Below the pieces are notes generated by a model. The model ran no database searches. It was not told where the DNA came from and saw only the letters and a list, made by a program, of their open reading frames with translations. A stretch of 64,000 nt of DNA from Euhalothece natronophila Z-M001 (GTDB lineage Bacteria; Cyanobacteriota; Cyanobacteriia; Cyanobacteriales; Rubidibacteraceae): positions 3,038,001-3,102,000 of the forward strand of contig NZ_CP042326.1 in NCBI RefSeq assembly GCF_007904085.1, read 5' to 3'. Made by a program: the position numbers and the translations under genes. The stretch's first letter is position 1. Every line of letters begins with the position of its first letter. This document shows, in pieces, positions 25,585 through 34,377 of the stretch.

Positions 25585-26523
25585 TTAGTCAGCGTTAGCC
25601 CGATACCAGTCAATGGTATTTTTTAAACCCTGTTTCAATTGGGTTTGGGCGGTAAAACCAAATCGTTCTTTTGCTCGTTGTGTATCTAAACAGCGTCGGG
25701 GTTGACCGTTAGGTTTATCGGTTTCCCAGATAATTTCGCCGTCAAAGTTCATAAGCTCACAGATTAGTTCCACTAGATGTTTAATGGAGATTTCTTCGTT
25801 AGTTCCTAAGTTCACTGGGTCGGGATCATCATAACTTTGGGTTGCCATGACAATACCACGAGCCGCGTCGGTGGAGTAAAGAAATTCTCGGGTGGGGCTG
25901 CCATCTCCCCAAACTGGTAGGGTTTTTTCTCCTTTTTGTTGGGCTTCGTGAACTTTGCGAATGAGGGCGGGAATAACATGAGAGCTTTCAGGATTAAAAT
26001 TGTCTTCGGGGCCATAAAGATTCACTGGCAGTAAATAGATGCCATTAAACCCATATTGCTGTCGATAGGCTTGTAGTTGGACGAGTAGGGCTTTTTTGGC
26101 GATACCATAGGGGGCGTTAGTTTCTTCGGGATAACCATTCCAGAGATCATCTTCTTGGAAGGGAACGGGGGTAAATTTGGGATAGGCGCAAATGGTGCCT
26201 ACACAAACAAATTTTTCCACACCTGCTTCATAGGCGGCGTGAATGAGTTGAGTTCCCATCATTAGGTTATCGTAGAAGAGTTCGGCAGGTTTTTCGCGGT
26301 TTAAGCCAATTCCTCCGACATGGGCAGCGAGATGAATAATAATATCTTGCTGTTGGGAAACATTTTGGCAAGTTTGGAGGTTGCGGAGGTCTTGATCGCG
26401 CGATCGCGGCACGGAAATTTTCTCTCGTTGCGCCCCAGCTTGCACCAATTGCTCAATTACTTGACGACCTAAAAAACCAGCCCCACCGGTGACAACAATC
26501 CGTTTATTACTTAAATCAAGCAT
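25585..26523 (-). CDS. fcl: GDP-L-fucose synthase
   Basis: 312 aa from ATG 26523, chosen because GAAGGAAG lies just before it; the frame is open ten codons further to a GTG without a site. It is an extended short-chain dehydrogenase: NAD(P)-binding GGAGFLGRQV, catalytic Tyr/Lys in YGIAKKALL, and the NLYGPEDNFNPESSHVIPALIRK block of GDP-4-keto-6-deoxymannose epimerase/reductases. It makes GDP-fucose from the product of Gmd, encoded immediately upstream on the same strand, for surface polysaccharide. A terminator-like hairpin lies between the two genes. Confidence 0.93.
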   Translation of the reverse strand: MLDLSNKRIVVTGGAGFLGRQVIEQLVQAGAQREKISVPRSRDQDLRNLQTCQNVSQQQDIIIHLAAHVGGIGLNREKPAELFYDNLMMGTQLIHAAYEAGVEKFVCVGTICAYPKFTPVPFQEDDLWNGYPEETNAPYGIAKKALLVQLQAYRQQYGFNGIYLLPVNLYGPEDNFNPESSHVIPALIRKVHEAQQKGEKTLPVWGDGSPTREFLYSTDAARGIVMATQSYDDPDPVNLGTNEEISIKHLVELICELMNFDGEIIWETDKPNGQPRRCLDTQRAKERFGFTAQTQLKQGLKNTIDWYRANAD

Positions 26524-26538
26524 AATCTTCCTTCCTTC

Positions 26539-26570
26539 AAAAAAAATCCCCACCCACGTTTTGGTGAGGA
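26539..26570 (-). terminator. Terminator-like hairpin between gmd and fcl
   Basis: On the minus strand: TCCTCACC, loop AAAACGTG, GGTGGGGA, then eight T. Eight pairs with one G-T wobble and an immediate T tract fit an intrinsic terminator. It lies 10 bases after the gmd stop and ends 16 bases before the fcl start, so it probably cuts down, rather than abolishes, read-through. Confidence 0.7.
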
Positions 26571-26579
26571 GGGTATCAC

Positions 26580-27659
26580 TTAATAAGACATAGAGCCAAC
26601 ATTTTGTCGAATATAGGCGTTGTCTTTCACTCGTTTACGCCCTTCTGTTTCAGGAGGAGTCAGCCCTAGCGCTTCTAAGTCTGCATCCACCATCAACATT
26701 ACTAATTCTTCAAAATTTACGGAAGGTTGCCAATTGAGTTGTTTTTTGGTTTTGGCGGGATCACCGATGAGAAGTTCCACTTCCGCAGGACGCAAATACC
26801 GTTCATCAAAGCGAACGTAATCTTCCCAGTTTAAATCCACATAACCAAAGGCGAGTTCCAGAAATTCTCGCACGGAATGGGTTTCTCCAGTGGCGACCAC
26901 ATAATCATCGGGTTGATCTTGTTGTAACATTAGCCACATGGCTTGCACATAATCCTTGGCATAGCCCCAGTCTCGTTTTGCATCAAGATTCCCCATGTAG
27001 AGGAACTTTTGTTGATTAGCAATGATACGCGCGATCGCGCGAGTAATTTTCCGAGTAACAAAGGTTTCTCCTCGTCGTGGACTCTCATGATTAAACAAAA
27101 TCCCATTACAAGCAAACAGATCATAAGATTCGCGATAATTCACCGTTTGCCAGTGAGAATACACTTTGGCACAAGCATAAGGGCTACGAGGATAAAAGGG
27201 CGTGGTTTCCTTTTGGGGAATTTCTTGCACCTTCCCGAACATTTCCGAGGAACCAGCTTGATAAAATCTCACCTGCACCCCTGTACGATGTTGATAATCA
27301 CGGATTGCCTCTAAAAGCCGTAATGTCCCCATAGCAACAGTATCTACCGTATATTCTGGAGAATCAAAACTTACTCGCACATGAGACTGCGCCCCCAGAT
27401 TATAAATCTCAACTGGTTTGATTGCTTCTAAAAGTCGTCTTAGGGTAGTGCCATCGGTTAAATCCCCATAATGGAGAAATAACTCTGCATCCTCTTGGTG
27501 AGGATCAACATAAACGTGATCAATGCGATCTGTATTAAAAGTGGAAGTACGGCGGATAATGCCATGAACTTCATAACCTTTGCTTAATAGGAGTTCACTT
27601 AAATAAGAGCCATCTTGACCCGTAATTCCTGTAATTAATGCTACTTTTTTATCAGTCAT
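26580..27659 (-). CDS. gmd: GDP-mannose 4,6-dehydratase
   Basis: 359 aa, full family length. NADP-binding [27 protein letters not shown] opens the protein; the active-site region has QAGSSEMFG, the [11 protein letters not shown] Tyr/Lys pair and [20 protein letters not shown]. Gmd removes water from GDP-mannose to give GDP-4-keto-6-deoxymannose, which Fcl, encoded next, turns into GDP-fucose. The pair supplies fucose or related deoxysugars for exopolysaccharide. Confidence 0.97.
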   Translation of the reverse strand: MTDKKVALITGITGQDGSYLSELLLSKGYEVHGIIRRTSTFNTDRIDHVYVDPHQEDAELFLHYGDLTDGTTLRRLLEAIKPVEIYNLGAQSHVRVSFDSPEYTVDTVAMGTLRLLEAIRDYQHRTGVQVRFYQAGSSEMFGKVQEIPQKETTPFYPRSPYACAKVYSHWQTVNYRESYDLFACNGILFNHESPRRGETFVTRKITRAIARIIANQQKFLYMGNLDAKRDWGYAKDYVQAMWLMLQQDQPDDYVVATGETHSVREFLELAFGYVDLNWEDYVRFDERYLRPAEVELLIGDPAKTKKQLNWQPSVNFEELVMLMVDADLEALGLTPPETEGRKRVKDNAYIRQNVGSMSY

Positions 27660-27845
27660 ACTTGATAACTATACTTTGGTTTTTATATTCCCAATTGCTT
27701 GGAAAAAAGTGTCACCGCACCCCAATAACTCTAATACTGACCCAAAAATCCAGCTATGAGTTCCCAAAAATGAACATTTATCATAACTTACCAAAGTTTC
27801 CTAGACTATGATTAATGAGGCAAAAAACCTAGTAACTTAATTTCA

Positions 27846-28685
27846 ATGCTGGAAACTTCTTCTTCCTGGTGTGGTTGGGTCAAACTCACTTATCAATTTT
27901 GTAATGATCGAACCAAACCTGTCGCCACTTACGCTCAAGCTCCCTATAAACTTCAACGCCCATTTTATCCCCAAACAAAAACTATTTGTTATACTACCAT
28001 TCTTCATACAGCAGGGGGAATGGTGGGGGGAGATCAGCTTTCTCAATCTATTCAATTACAGCCTAAAACTCATGCAGTGATTACTACTGCTGCGGCTAGT
28101 AAAGTATATCGCAGTAACGGCTTAAATGTCACTCAACAAGCAGAAATAGATATTGATCAAGATGCTTGCTTAGAGTACCTTCCCCGAGAGACCATCCTGT
28201 TTGAGGGAGCGCAATCTCGTCAAAAAATTCAAGTTAATCTTGGCACTAATGCGAGTTATCTAGGTTGGGATATTCTTCGGTTTGGTCGTTCTGCAAGAGG
28301 GGAAAAATTCTTGCGAGGAGAGTGGCGATCGCGCACCGAAATTTGGCAAAATCAACAATTAATTTGGGTTGATTCCCCCTATTTACCAGCAAGTCCAGAA
28401 ATTTGGAACAGTCCTCATGGATTAGCTGGCTATCCCTTGGTAGGAACGTTGGTCTGGGTGGGAAAGCCTGTGTCTGAGGAAATGATCGCACAAGTGCGAA
28501 ACTTGTGGCAAGAAATGGAGACAACAGGAGAAGCGGGAACGACACAATTAACCTCAGGGTTGTTATGTCGTTATCGAGGAAATTCCCGTGCAGAGGTGAT
28601 AAACTGGTTTATTAATATTTGGCGGTTAATCCGTCAATGGAATGGACAAGTAGCGCCTGTTACGCCTCGGGTTTGGCAGGTTTAA
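27846..28685 (+). CDS. ureD: Urease accessory protein UreD
   Basis: 279 aa. UreD (UreH) holds the urease apoprotein for nickel insertion with UreF and UreG. The family blocks TTILHTAGGMVGGDQLSQSIQL, TTAAASKVYRSNG and the YLPRETILFEGAQSRQKIQV stretch are present. ATG 27846 starts close to the conserved core. It opens the ureD-ureA-ureB run. The 186-bp spacer with gmd shows no clear NtcA site (GTA-N8-TAC). Confidence 0.93.
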   Translation: MLETSSSWCGWVKLTYQFCNDRTKPVATYAQAPYKLQRPFYPQTKTICYTTILHTAGGMVGGDQLSQSIQLQPKTHAVITTAAASKVYRSNGLNVTQQAEIDIDQDACLEYLPRETILFEGAQSRQKIQVNLGTNASYLGWDILRFGRSARGEKFLRGEWRSRTEIWQNQQLIWVDSPYLPASPEIWNSPHGLAGYPLVGTLVWVGKPVSEEMIAQVRNLWQEMETTGEAGTTQLTSGLLCRYRGNSRAEVINWFINIWRLIRQWNGQVAPVTPRVWQV

Positions 28686-28717
28686 TTGTACTGTAGTTTT
28701 TTTTCATTGGGTTTTCT

Positions 28718-29020
28718 ATGCAACTCTCACCTCAAGAAAAAGATAAATTATCCATTTTTACCGTTGGCTTATTAGCAGAAAGACGAAAGGAAAAAGGCTT
28801 AAAACTGAACTATCCTGAAGCGGTTGCTTATATTTCTGCTGCCCTGTTAGAAGGGGCGCGAGAAGGGCGGACAGTGGCTGATTTAATGAGTTATGGCAAA
28901 ACGTTACTCTCACGAGAAGATGTGATGGAAGGTATTCCTGAAATGGTAGATGAAGTGCAGGTAGAAGCCACATTTCCTGATGGAACAAAATTAGTGACAG
29001 TTCATAATCCCATTGTTTAA
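28718..29020 (+). CDS. ureA: Urease gamma subunit
   Basis: 100 aa, the exact usual length of Ure[31 protein letters not shown] and [28 protein letters not shown] are diagnostic, and the ending VTVHNPIV is typical. It forms the (alpha-beta-gamma)3 urease with UreB and UreC. It follows ureD by 32 bp and is separated from ureB by 245 bp that contain tandem heptamers. Confidence 0.97.
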   Translation: MQLSPQEKDKLSIFTVGLLAERRKEKGLKLNYPEAVAYISAALLEGAREGRTVADLMSYGKTLLSREDVMEGIPEMVDEVQVEATFPDGTKLVTVHNPIV

Positions 29021-29115
29021 TATTTTGTCCTTTGTTTTTAGTCCTTCGTCCTTTGTTGTTTGTAAACCAATGACTGTTGTTAGTCCTTCGTCCTTTGTCC
29101 TTTGTTGTTTGTAAA

Positions 29116-29220
29116 CCAATGACTAATGACCAATGACCAATGACTAATGACTAATGACTAATGACTAATGACCAATGACTAATGACCAATGACTAATGAC
29201 TAATGACCAATGACTAATAA
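29116..29220. repeat. Tandem heptanucleotide repeat (STRR type)
   Basis: Fifteen consecutive heptamers, CCAATGA or CTAATGA, fill 105 bp, the last one altered to CTAATAA. Just before, the 30-base-scale block ending TTGTTGTTTGTAAACCAATGACT occurs twice (about 29050-29075 and 29098-29125), built of related heptamers such as GTCCTTT. Short tandem heptamers are a known feature of some cyanobacterial genomes. It lies wholly in the ureA-ureB spacer. Confidence 0.93.
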
Positions 29221-29265
29221 CATCCACCAACTAAGAAACACTATATCAAGTAGAAAAAGTTAATC

Positions 29266-29577
29266 ATGATTCCAGGAGAAATGCAGATTCAGGATGGGGA
29301 AATTGAACTCAATGCCGGTCGTTCTTTATTATCCCTGACAGTTGCCAATAGCGGTGATCGTCCCATTCAAGTTGGTTCACATTTTCATTTTTATGAAGTT
29401 AATTCGGCATTACAATTTGACCGCGAAGCCACCAAAGGAATGCGTTTAAATTTGCCAGCAGGAACAGCGATTCGATTTGAACCCGGAGATGAACGAGAGG
29501 TAGAATTAGTCGCGATCGCGGGTCAACGTGAAATTTACGGCTTTAATGGTAGAGTCAATGGTAGCGTTAATGCTTAG
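29266..29577 (+). CDS. ureB: Urease beta subunit
   Basis: 103 aa, normal for Ure[17 protein letters not shown], the [17 protein letters not shown] strand with its conserved His, and [19 protein letters not shown] are the family blocks. It pairs with UreA and UreC in the urease trimer. No ureC follows; the next gene is a TPR-like protein, so the alpha subunit and other accessory genes lie elsewhere on the chromosome. Confidence 0.97.
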   Translation: MIPGEMQIQDGEIELNAGRSLLSLTVANSGDRPIQVGSHFHFYEVNSALQFDREATKGMRLNLPAGTAIRFEPGDEREVELVAIAGQREIYGFNGRVNGSVNA

Positions 29578-29638
29578 ACAATCACCCCAAAGGATAATTT
29601 GATAGGATAAGCCAAGAGATTGGAAGTGAATTTCAGGA

Positions 29639-30151
29639 ATGAGTGAGCGGGAAGAGGAATTTAAGCAGGCTTATGAAAAAGGCAAAATTGCCTTAGAGAG
29701 AGGACGGTATCAAACCAGCATTAACGAACTGGAAAAAGCAAAACAGCTAATTAATCCTCAATCGAAACAAGGAGGAGAAGTTCGGATTTGGTTAGTCAAT
29801 GCTTATCAAGCTGCTAATCAAAGTGAACGCGCGATCGCGCTTTGTCAAAGTTTAGTTAAACATCCCTCCCCAGAAATCCGCAAACAAAGTGAACGAATCC
29901 TGTATATTTTGCAAGCTCCAGTTCTCAAACGTCCCGAAGAATGGCTTACTAAAATTCCTGATCTCTCACAAATTTCCGAAGACAAAGAAAAAACTATCGG
30001 TTCTCGCCCTGCAGGTAACCCCAAACCCCGTCGTCCGCGAAAACTACCTGAACCAGAACCCATTGATCCCAGTGAAATTAAAACTAAAGATAATCAGTTT
30101 ATTTGGGTTGCTCTTTTAGCCATTTTAGCCTCATTATTCTTACTAGGTTAA
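29639..30151 (+). CDS. TPR-like protein with C-terminal membrane anchor
   Basis: 170 aa. Residues about 5-95 are tetratricopeptide-like helices (AYEKGKIALERGRYQTSINELEKA), 110-150 is a Pro-rich linker, and residues 153-170 a single C-terminal membrane helix (FIWVALLAILASLFLL). The helical part resembles the N-terminus of the M48-like protein at 389-2731. Probably a tail-anchored adaptor; function unknown. Confidence 0.7.
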   Translation: MSEREEEFKQAYEKGKIALERGRYQTSINELEKAKQLINPQSKQGGEVRIWLVNAYQAANQSERAIALCQSLVKHPSPEIRKQSERILYILQAPVLKRPEEWLTKIPDLSQISEDKEKTIGSRPAGNPKPRRPRKLPEPEPIDPSEIKTKDNQFIWVALLAILASLFLLG

Positions 30152-30252
30152 TTCCAGCAAGCCGTTTTTAAGAGGAAAAATATTTGATTCTCAGGAAAAA
30201 TTAAGGATGAAAGAAAACAATTTTATGATACAAAGGAAAAACTTAGCCTTTT

Positions 30253-30289
30253 GATATGAATAGCATTTCATATCAAATTATATTCATAT
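30253..30289 (+). promoter_or_regulatory. Probable ArsR operator
   Basis: GATATGAA, five bases, TTTCATATC form an inverted repeat at 30253-30274, and a third half-site ATTCATAT abuts the ATG at 30290. AT-rich imperfect palindromes of this kind are what ArsR-family dimers bind. The start codon has no ribosome site of its own and lies almost on the operator, which suggests a short leader and self-repression. No Pho-box array was seen. Confidence 0.6.
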
Positions 30290-30598
30290 ATGACTCAACC
30301 AACGATCGCGCCAGAAGTCTGTGCTGGCAAACTCAAGATATTAGCCGATGCTACACGCTTAAAAATTTTAGAAGCCCTGATGAACTCCCCAAAGCACGTT
30401 AATGAGATTAACCACCAGCTAAAAATTGAACAAAGTTTACTCTCTCATCACTTAAAAGTCTTACGGGATGTGGGATTAGTGGAATCGCAACGGGATGGCA
30501 AAGCAGTGCTTTATTCTTTAGGCGCAACCATTAAACCCACCTCTTCAGGGCAAGCCATTGACTTAGGCTGTTGTCAACTTTGTTTTGGAGACTGTTAA
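30290..30598 (+). CDS. arsR: ArsR-family repressor
   Basis: 102 aa, one winged-helix domain (residues 14-85: LKILADATRLKILEAL, EQSLLSHHLKVLRDVGLVESQRDGK). The alpha-3 ELCVCD box of classical ArsR is missing; instead the C-terminus ends GCCQLCFGDC, and Cys10 is in the N-terminal arm. Four Cys in ten residues make a likely metal(loid) site. Its stop overlaps the pstS start by one base, so it heads and very probably controls the pst operon. Arsenite sensing is a reasonable guess because arsenate enters through Pst systems; zinc or redox sensing are alternatives. Confidence 0.88.
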   Translation: MTQPTIAPEVCAGKLKILADATRLKILEALMNSPKHVNEINHQLKIEQSLLSHHLKVLRDVGLVESQRDGKAVLYSLGATIKPTSSGQAIDLGCCQLCFGDC

Positions 30599-31410
30599 TG
30601 CAACTAAAACCAATTGCTTGTGGAATTGTTGTGATAGGCTTAGTCGCCTGTGGGAATAATGATTCCACGCAAACTTTAAACCTCACTGGATCAAGTACCA
30701 TTTCCCCTGTTGCCTCAGAAATTGCTAAAGCCTACGAAGAGGCTAACCCAGAAGTTCAAGTCAATGTCCAAACAGGCGGTACTTCTCAAGGCATTGCTGA
30801 TGCCCGTTCTGGCGTTGTTGATATTGGCATGGTATCTCGTTCCCTAACAGAAGAAGAATCCGATCTAACCGCTCACACCCTTGCTAATGACGGTATCACC
30901 ATGATTGTTCATGGCGAAAATCCTGTTGCTTCTCTGACGAAAGAAGAAATTAGTGGGATTTACACTGGCGAAATTGACAATTGGCAGGAAGTGGGGGGAG
31001 AAGATCGTCCCATTACAGTCGTGAATAAAGCTGATGGTCGCGCCACTTTGGAGATATTTCTGGAATTTTTAGACATTGATGGTCAACAGATTCAGTCTGA
31101 TCAAATTATTGGCGATAACCAACAAGGGATTCAATCCGTGGCTGGTAATCCTGCTGCAATTGGCTATGTTTCCATTGGTACAGCCGAATTTCATCGTGAA
31201 GATGGAACCAACCTAGCATTATTAACTGTTGATGGTGTAGAAGCCTCTTCTGAGACAGTCAGTGCTGGGGAATTTCCCATGTCACGCCCCCTTAACTTCG
31301 TCACTCATGGTGAACCCACAGGCTTAACCGAAGACTTTATTAGCTTTGCTCAATCCTCTCAAGTCAATGACATTATCCAAGCACAATTTTTCGTTCCCAT
31401 TCAAAATTGA
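30598..31410 (+). CDS. pstS: Phosphate-binding lipoprotein PstS
   Basis: 270 aa from ATG 30598 (ATG shares its A with the arsR stop). A lipoprotein signal ends at LVACGNN. The phosphate-binding loops are present: LTGSSTISPVASEIAKAY, TGGTSQGIADARSGVVDIGMVSR and the later NKADGRATLEIFLEF and GNPAAIGYVSIG. It captures phosphate, and perhaps arsenate, at the outer face of the membrane for PstCAB. The length is that of the short PstS type. Confidence 0.93.
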   Translation: MQLKPIACGIVVIGLVACGNNDSTQTLNLTGSSTISPVASEIAKAYEEANPEVQVNVQTGGTSQGIADARSGVVDIGMVSRSLTEEESDLTAHTLANDGITMIVHGENPVASLTKEEISGIYTGEIDNWQEVGGEDRPITVVNKADGRATLEIFLEFLDIDGQQIQSDQIIGDNQQGIQSVAGNPAAIGYVSIGTAEFHREDGTNLALLTVDGVEASSETVSAGEFPMSRPLNFVTHGEPTGLTEDFISFAQSSQVNDIIQAQFFVPIQN

Positions 31411-32230
31411 ATCTCTAATTCTCTGGTTACTGCGTCTTATGACAGTGGTTTCTGGAACAATTATTGTCTTGATGAGTGGCTTTTTACTTTGGGAAGCTCT
31501 CCCCCTGGTACAAGAGATAGGAATCCTGCGCTTTTTCACTGATGAGAGTTGGCATCCCACTAGCAATAACTATAATCTTGTTCCCATGATTTTAGGAACG
31601 CTTTTAACCAGTTTGGGGGCAATTCTTTTAGCAACACCTGCAGGAATTTTATCAGCAATTTTCTCTCACTATTATGCTCCCCCCTTCCTTGCGATTCTCT
31701 ATCGGCGTTTAGTTGAGCTTTTAGCAGGGATTCCCTCAGTGGTTTATGGCTTTTGGGGGTTAGTGGTGCTAGTGCCTCTAATTAATCAGTTACATCCGCC
31801 TGGTTCGAGTCTGCTTGCTGGGATTTTAATTTTAAGTTTAATGATTTTGCCCACGGTAACCTTAGTGGCAAGTTCGAGTTTTAGTAGTGTCCCTACCAGC
31901 TATTTCCAGAGTGCAAGGGCGTTGGGATTAGGGCAATGGGGGATTATTTGGGGGGTGGTTTTACCTGCTAGCAAGTCAGGGGTAATCGCAGGAATTATCT
32001 TGGCGACTGGACGGGCTTTAGGAGAAACGATGGCGGTTTTAATGGTGGCTGGAAATGTGGTGCAAGTTCCCAATAGTCTTTTTGCACCTGTACGAACCTT
32101 AACCGCCAATATTGCTTTAGAAATGGGATACGCTACGGCAAGCCATCGTTCGGCGTTATTTGTTAGTGGCTTAATGCTGATGATGGTAATTGCAGGATTA
32201 ATGATCATCGTGAGGAAACAATGGCGGTAA
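31367..32230 (+). CDS. pstC: Phosphate ABC permease PstC
   Basis: About 287 aa. The start is not certain: ATG 31367 lies inside the end of pstS, a TTG at 31346 is earlier and an ATG at 31439 later, but that one would cut into the first helix. Six membrane helices are visible and the EAA-type loop reads ARALGLGQWGIIWGVVLPASKSGVIAGI, followed by GRALGETMAVLMVAGN. It overlaps the next gene by 10 bp; translation of the operon is probably coupled. Confidence 0.92.
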   Translation: MTLSKHNFSFPFKIESLILWLLRLMTVVSGTIIVLMSGFLLWEALPLVQEIGILRFFTDESWHPTSNNYNLVPMILGTLLTSLGAILLATPAGILSAIFSHYYAPPFLAILYRRLVELLAGIPSVVYGFWGLVVLVPLINQLHPPGSSLLAGILILSLMILPTVTLVASSSFSSVPTSYFQSARALGLGQWGIIWGVVLPASKSGVIAGIILATGRALGETMAVLMVAGNVVQVPNSLFAPVRTLTANIALEMGYATASHRSALFVSGLMLMMVIAGLMIIVRKQWR

Positions 32231-33075
32231 AGAAATTAAATGTGACAGAAGTGGTGGCGATAACAATTATGGGGGTTGTGGTATTGGTAATTAGCGCTGT
32301 TTTTCTCTGGATTGTCGGGGATTTGGCGTGGCAAGGGAGTCAAGAATTAAGTTGGGAATTTTTCTCTAGTGAGCCTTTAGATGCAGGAAGAGAAGGAGGA
32401 ATTTTGCCGATATTTGTTTCTACTTTCCTGATTCTTTTGGTTTGTTTAGGGGTAACAATTCCCTTAGCAGTGGGAACAGCAATTTTTTTGACTGAATTTG
32501 TCAAGCCTGATAGTTGGTTTGGACAACTGACGGGAATTAGTTTGGATATTTTAGCGGGTGCGCCTTCGATTGTGTTTGGCTTATTTGGGAATGTTTTTTT
32601 TACGCAAATACTGGGCTTAGGCTTTTCTATTCTCGCTGGTGGCTTAACTTTGGCTTGTATGGTATTACCCATTTTAATTCGGTCAACCCAAGAGGGATTA
32701 AAGAGTGTTTCTGATGATTATCGTCAAGCAGGAGCAGCTTTGGGGTTATCACGGATGGCACTTTTAAAACAGATTTTATTGGCAGCGACAATGCCTGGAA
32801 TTGCAGCAGGATTATTGTTAGGAATTGGTCGCGCGATCGCGGAAACGGCGGCTTTAATGTTTACCAGTGGTTATGTGACTCGTATGCCCAATTCTGTTTT
32901 TGATTCAGGGCGTTCTCTCTCCATTCATATTTATGATCTGGCGATGAATGTTCCAGGAGGAGAGGGAAAGGCGTATGCGACGGCGTTGGTTTTAGTAATG
33001 CTTTTAATTGTGATTAATGTGGCAGTATTTACATTTGCTATGAAATTTCGTCGCAGTTGGCTCAGTGGAATTTAA
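32221..33075 (+). CDS. pstA: Phosphate ABC permease PstA
   Basis: 284 aa, six helices. EAA loop AGAALGLSRMALLKQILLAATMPGIAAGL then GIGRAIAETAALMFTSGY. The block LDILAGAPSIVFGLFGNVFF is typical of PstA. It pairs with PstC to form the channel. Its start overlaps pstC and its end is 11 bp before the pstB start. Confidence 0.94.
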   Translation: MAVKKLNVTEVVAITIMGVVVLVISAVFLWIVGDLAWQGSQELSWEFFSSEPLDAGREGGILPIFVSTFLILLVCLGVTIPLAVGTAIFLTEFVKPDSWFGQLTGISLDILAGAPSIVFGLFGNVFFTQILGLGFSILAGGLTLACMVLPILIRSTQEGLKSVSDDYRQAGAALGLSRMALLKQILLAATMPGIAAGLLLGIGRAIAETAALMFTSGYVTRMPNSVFDSGRSLSIHIYDLAMNVPGGEGKAYATALVLVMLLIVINVAVFTFAMKFRRSWLSGI

Positions 33076-33086
33076 GGAGAAAATAT

Positions 33087-33854
33087 ATGAGAAAACCACC
33101 ACAGTTGCTAACAGATAATTTAAGTCTTTCTTATGGGAAAGAACGTGCTTTTGAGGGGGTGAATTTAACTGTCCATTCAGGAGAAATTACAGCATTAATT
33201 GGTCCTTCAGGTTGTGGAAAAAGTAGTTTTCTAAATTGCTTAAATCGCCTACAGGAAATGATTCCCAAGGCAGTATTACAAGGAGAAGTGTATTTAAATC
33301 AGTCCAATATTCAAACCTTTGATCCTTTAGAATTGCGCCGCCGCGTGGGGATGTTATTCCAGAAACCCACCCCTTTTCCCCTTTCTATTATCCGAAATTT
33401 AACCTTTCCCCTGCGAGAACATGGGGTGCGGAATCGCTCTCAAATTGATGAAATTGTGGAAACAACGCTACAACAAGTGGGGTTATGGGAAGAAGTGAAA
33501 GATCGCTTGCAGTCTCCTGCTTTATCCCTATCAGGCGGTCAACAACAGCGATTATGTTTGGCAAGGGCTTTAGCTTTAAAACCCGAAGTGTTACTAATGG
33601 ATGAACCTTGTAGTGCCTTAGATCCGATGGCGAGTGAAGTGGTAGAAGACTTAATTACTCAGTTGCGAGGGAGTTATACCCTTGTAGTGGTCACTCATAA
33701 TTTAGCACAGGCCCAGCGTATTGCCGATCAGGTGGGATTATTTTGGGTGCAGGAAGGAACAGGGAAATTGATTGAATTTGGAGAGCGCGATCGCGTTTTT
33801 AATTCTCCTCAACATCCTCTCACTGAGGCTTACTTAACAGGAAAACGAGGGTAA
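33087..33854 (+). CDS. pstB: Phosphate ABC ATP-binding protein PstB
   Basis: 255 aa from ATG 33087, which follows AAGGAG by six bases; the open frame begins 30 bp earlier without a site. Walker A GPSGCGKSS, signature LSGGQQQRLCLARALA, Walker B VLLMDEPCSALDP and the switch His in VVTHNLAQAQ are all present, and the LFQKPTPFPLSI loop is characteristic of PstB. It energises PstCA. Last gene of the arsR-pst operon. Confidence 0.95.
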   Translation: MRKPPQLLTDNLSLSYGKERAFEGVNLTVHSGEITALIGPSGCGKSSFLNCLNRLQEMIPKAVLQGEVYLNQSNIQTFDPLELRRRVGMLFQKPTPFPLSIIRNLTFPLREHGVRNRSQIDEIVETTLQQVGLWEEVKDRLQSPALSLSGGQQQRLCLARALALKPEVLLMDEPCSALDPMASEVVEDLITQLRGSYTLVVVTHNLAQAQRIADQVGLFWVQEGTGKLIEFGERDRVFNSPQHPLTEAYLTGKRG

Positions 33855-33894
33855 ATTTCGTTAAAATTAAACACATTGATGGGAGAAAGTGGCG

Positions 33895-34362
33895 ATGGCA
33901 GTTCATCGAGTTCGGATTAGCAAAGATCAAGCTAGTTTAGTAGAAGCCCTTACTATGGGAAAGGAAAGTCGAGGGACATTTGAAACTTATGCCGATGTGG
34001 TGATGTTTGCCGCCGCCTATGGTGGAAAATATCAAAAACTGATTCCTCTAGACAATGGAATTAGTCAAGATCCTGCCCCAATTAGCTTAGAAATTTTCAT
34101 TTCCAGAGGATATGACTGGCCAATTAAACTTCTCGCGATCGCGCTTAGTGGTAACACTCACATTATATCCCCTTACGACTGGGAAGCCCAAACCCAAAGA
34201 GTTGCCATCTTAGAACAAGCTGCCAATGGTGGCTTGCAACTTCTTGAAGAAGAATTAAGGGGAGCAGTAGATTACAGCGATCGTCTGTTATTACTGTTAA
34301 ACAAAGAAAGATTTGGTACCTCCGAGGAAATTACAGAATTTGATCTCACTCGTTTTTTATAG
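33895..34362 (+). CDS. Dnd-system-associated protein 4 family
   Basis: 155 aa from ATG 33895, with GGGAGA eight bases before. Sequence such as RISKDQASLVEALTMG, GTFETYADVVMFAAAYGGKYQK and AILEQAANGGLQLLEEEL matches what I know of the protein-4 family named for its association with DNA phosphorothioation (Dnd) loci. No dndBCDE or dpt genes are nearby, and solitary copies occur in cyanobacteria. Function unknown; soluble. It follows pstB by 40 bp and precedes another hypothetical by 15 bp. Confidence 0.7.
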   Translation: MAVHRVRISKDQASLVEALTMGKESRGTFETYADVVMFAAAYGGKYQKLIPLDNGISQDPAPISLEIFISRGYDWPIKLLAIALSGNTHIISPYDWEAQTQRVAILEQAANGGLQLLEEELRGAVDYSDRLLLLLNKERFGTSEEITEFDLTRFL

Positions 34363-34377
34363 AATTCTCTCTCTGCT

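Noticed and set aside
27660-27845. NtcA-binding site before ureD
   Set aside because: No GTA-N8-TAC with a properly placed -10 box was found.
29116-29220. Tandem array as CRISPR
   Set aside because: Units are 7 bp with no unique spacers.
30152-30252. Pho box for the pst operon
   Set aside because: A single CTTAGCCT is present at the right end, but there are no tandem repeats at 11-bp spacing.
33895-34362. A phosphorothioation (Dnd) system
   Set aside because: Only one associated protein is present; none of dndA-E is in the window.
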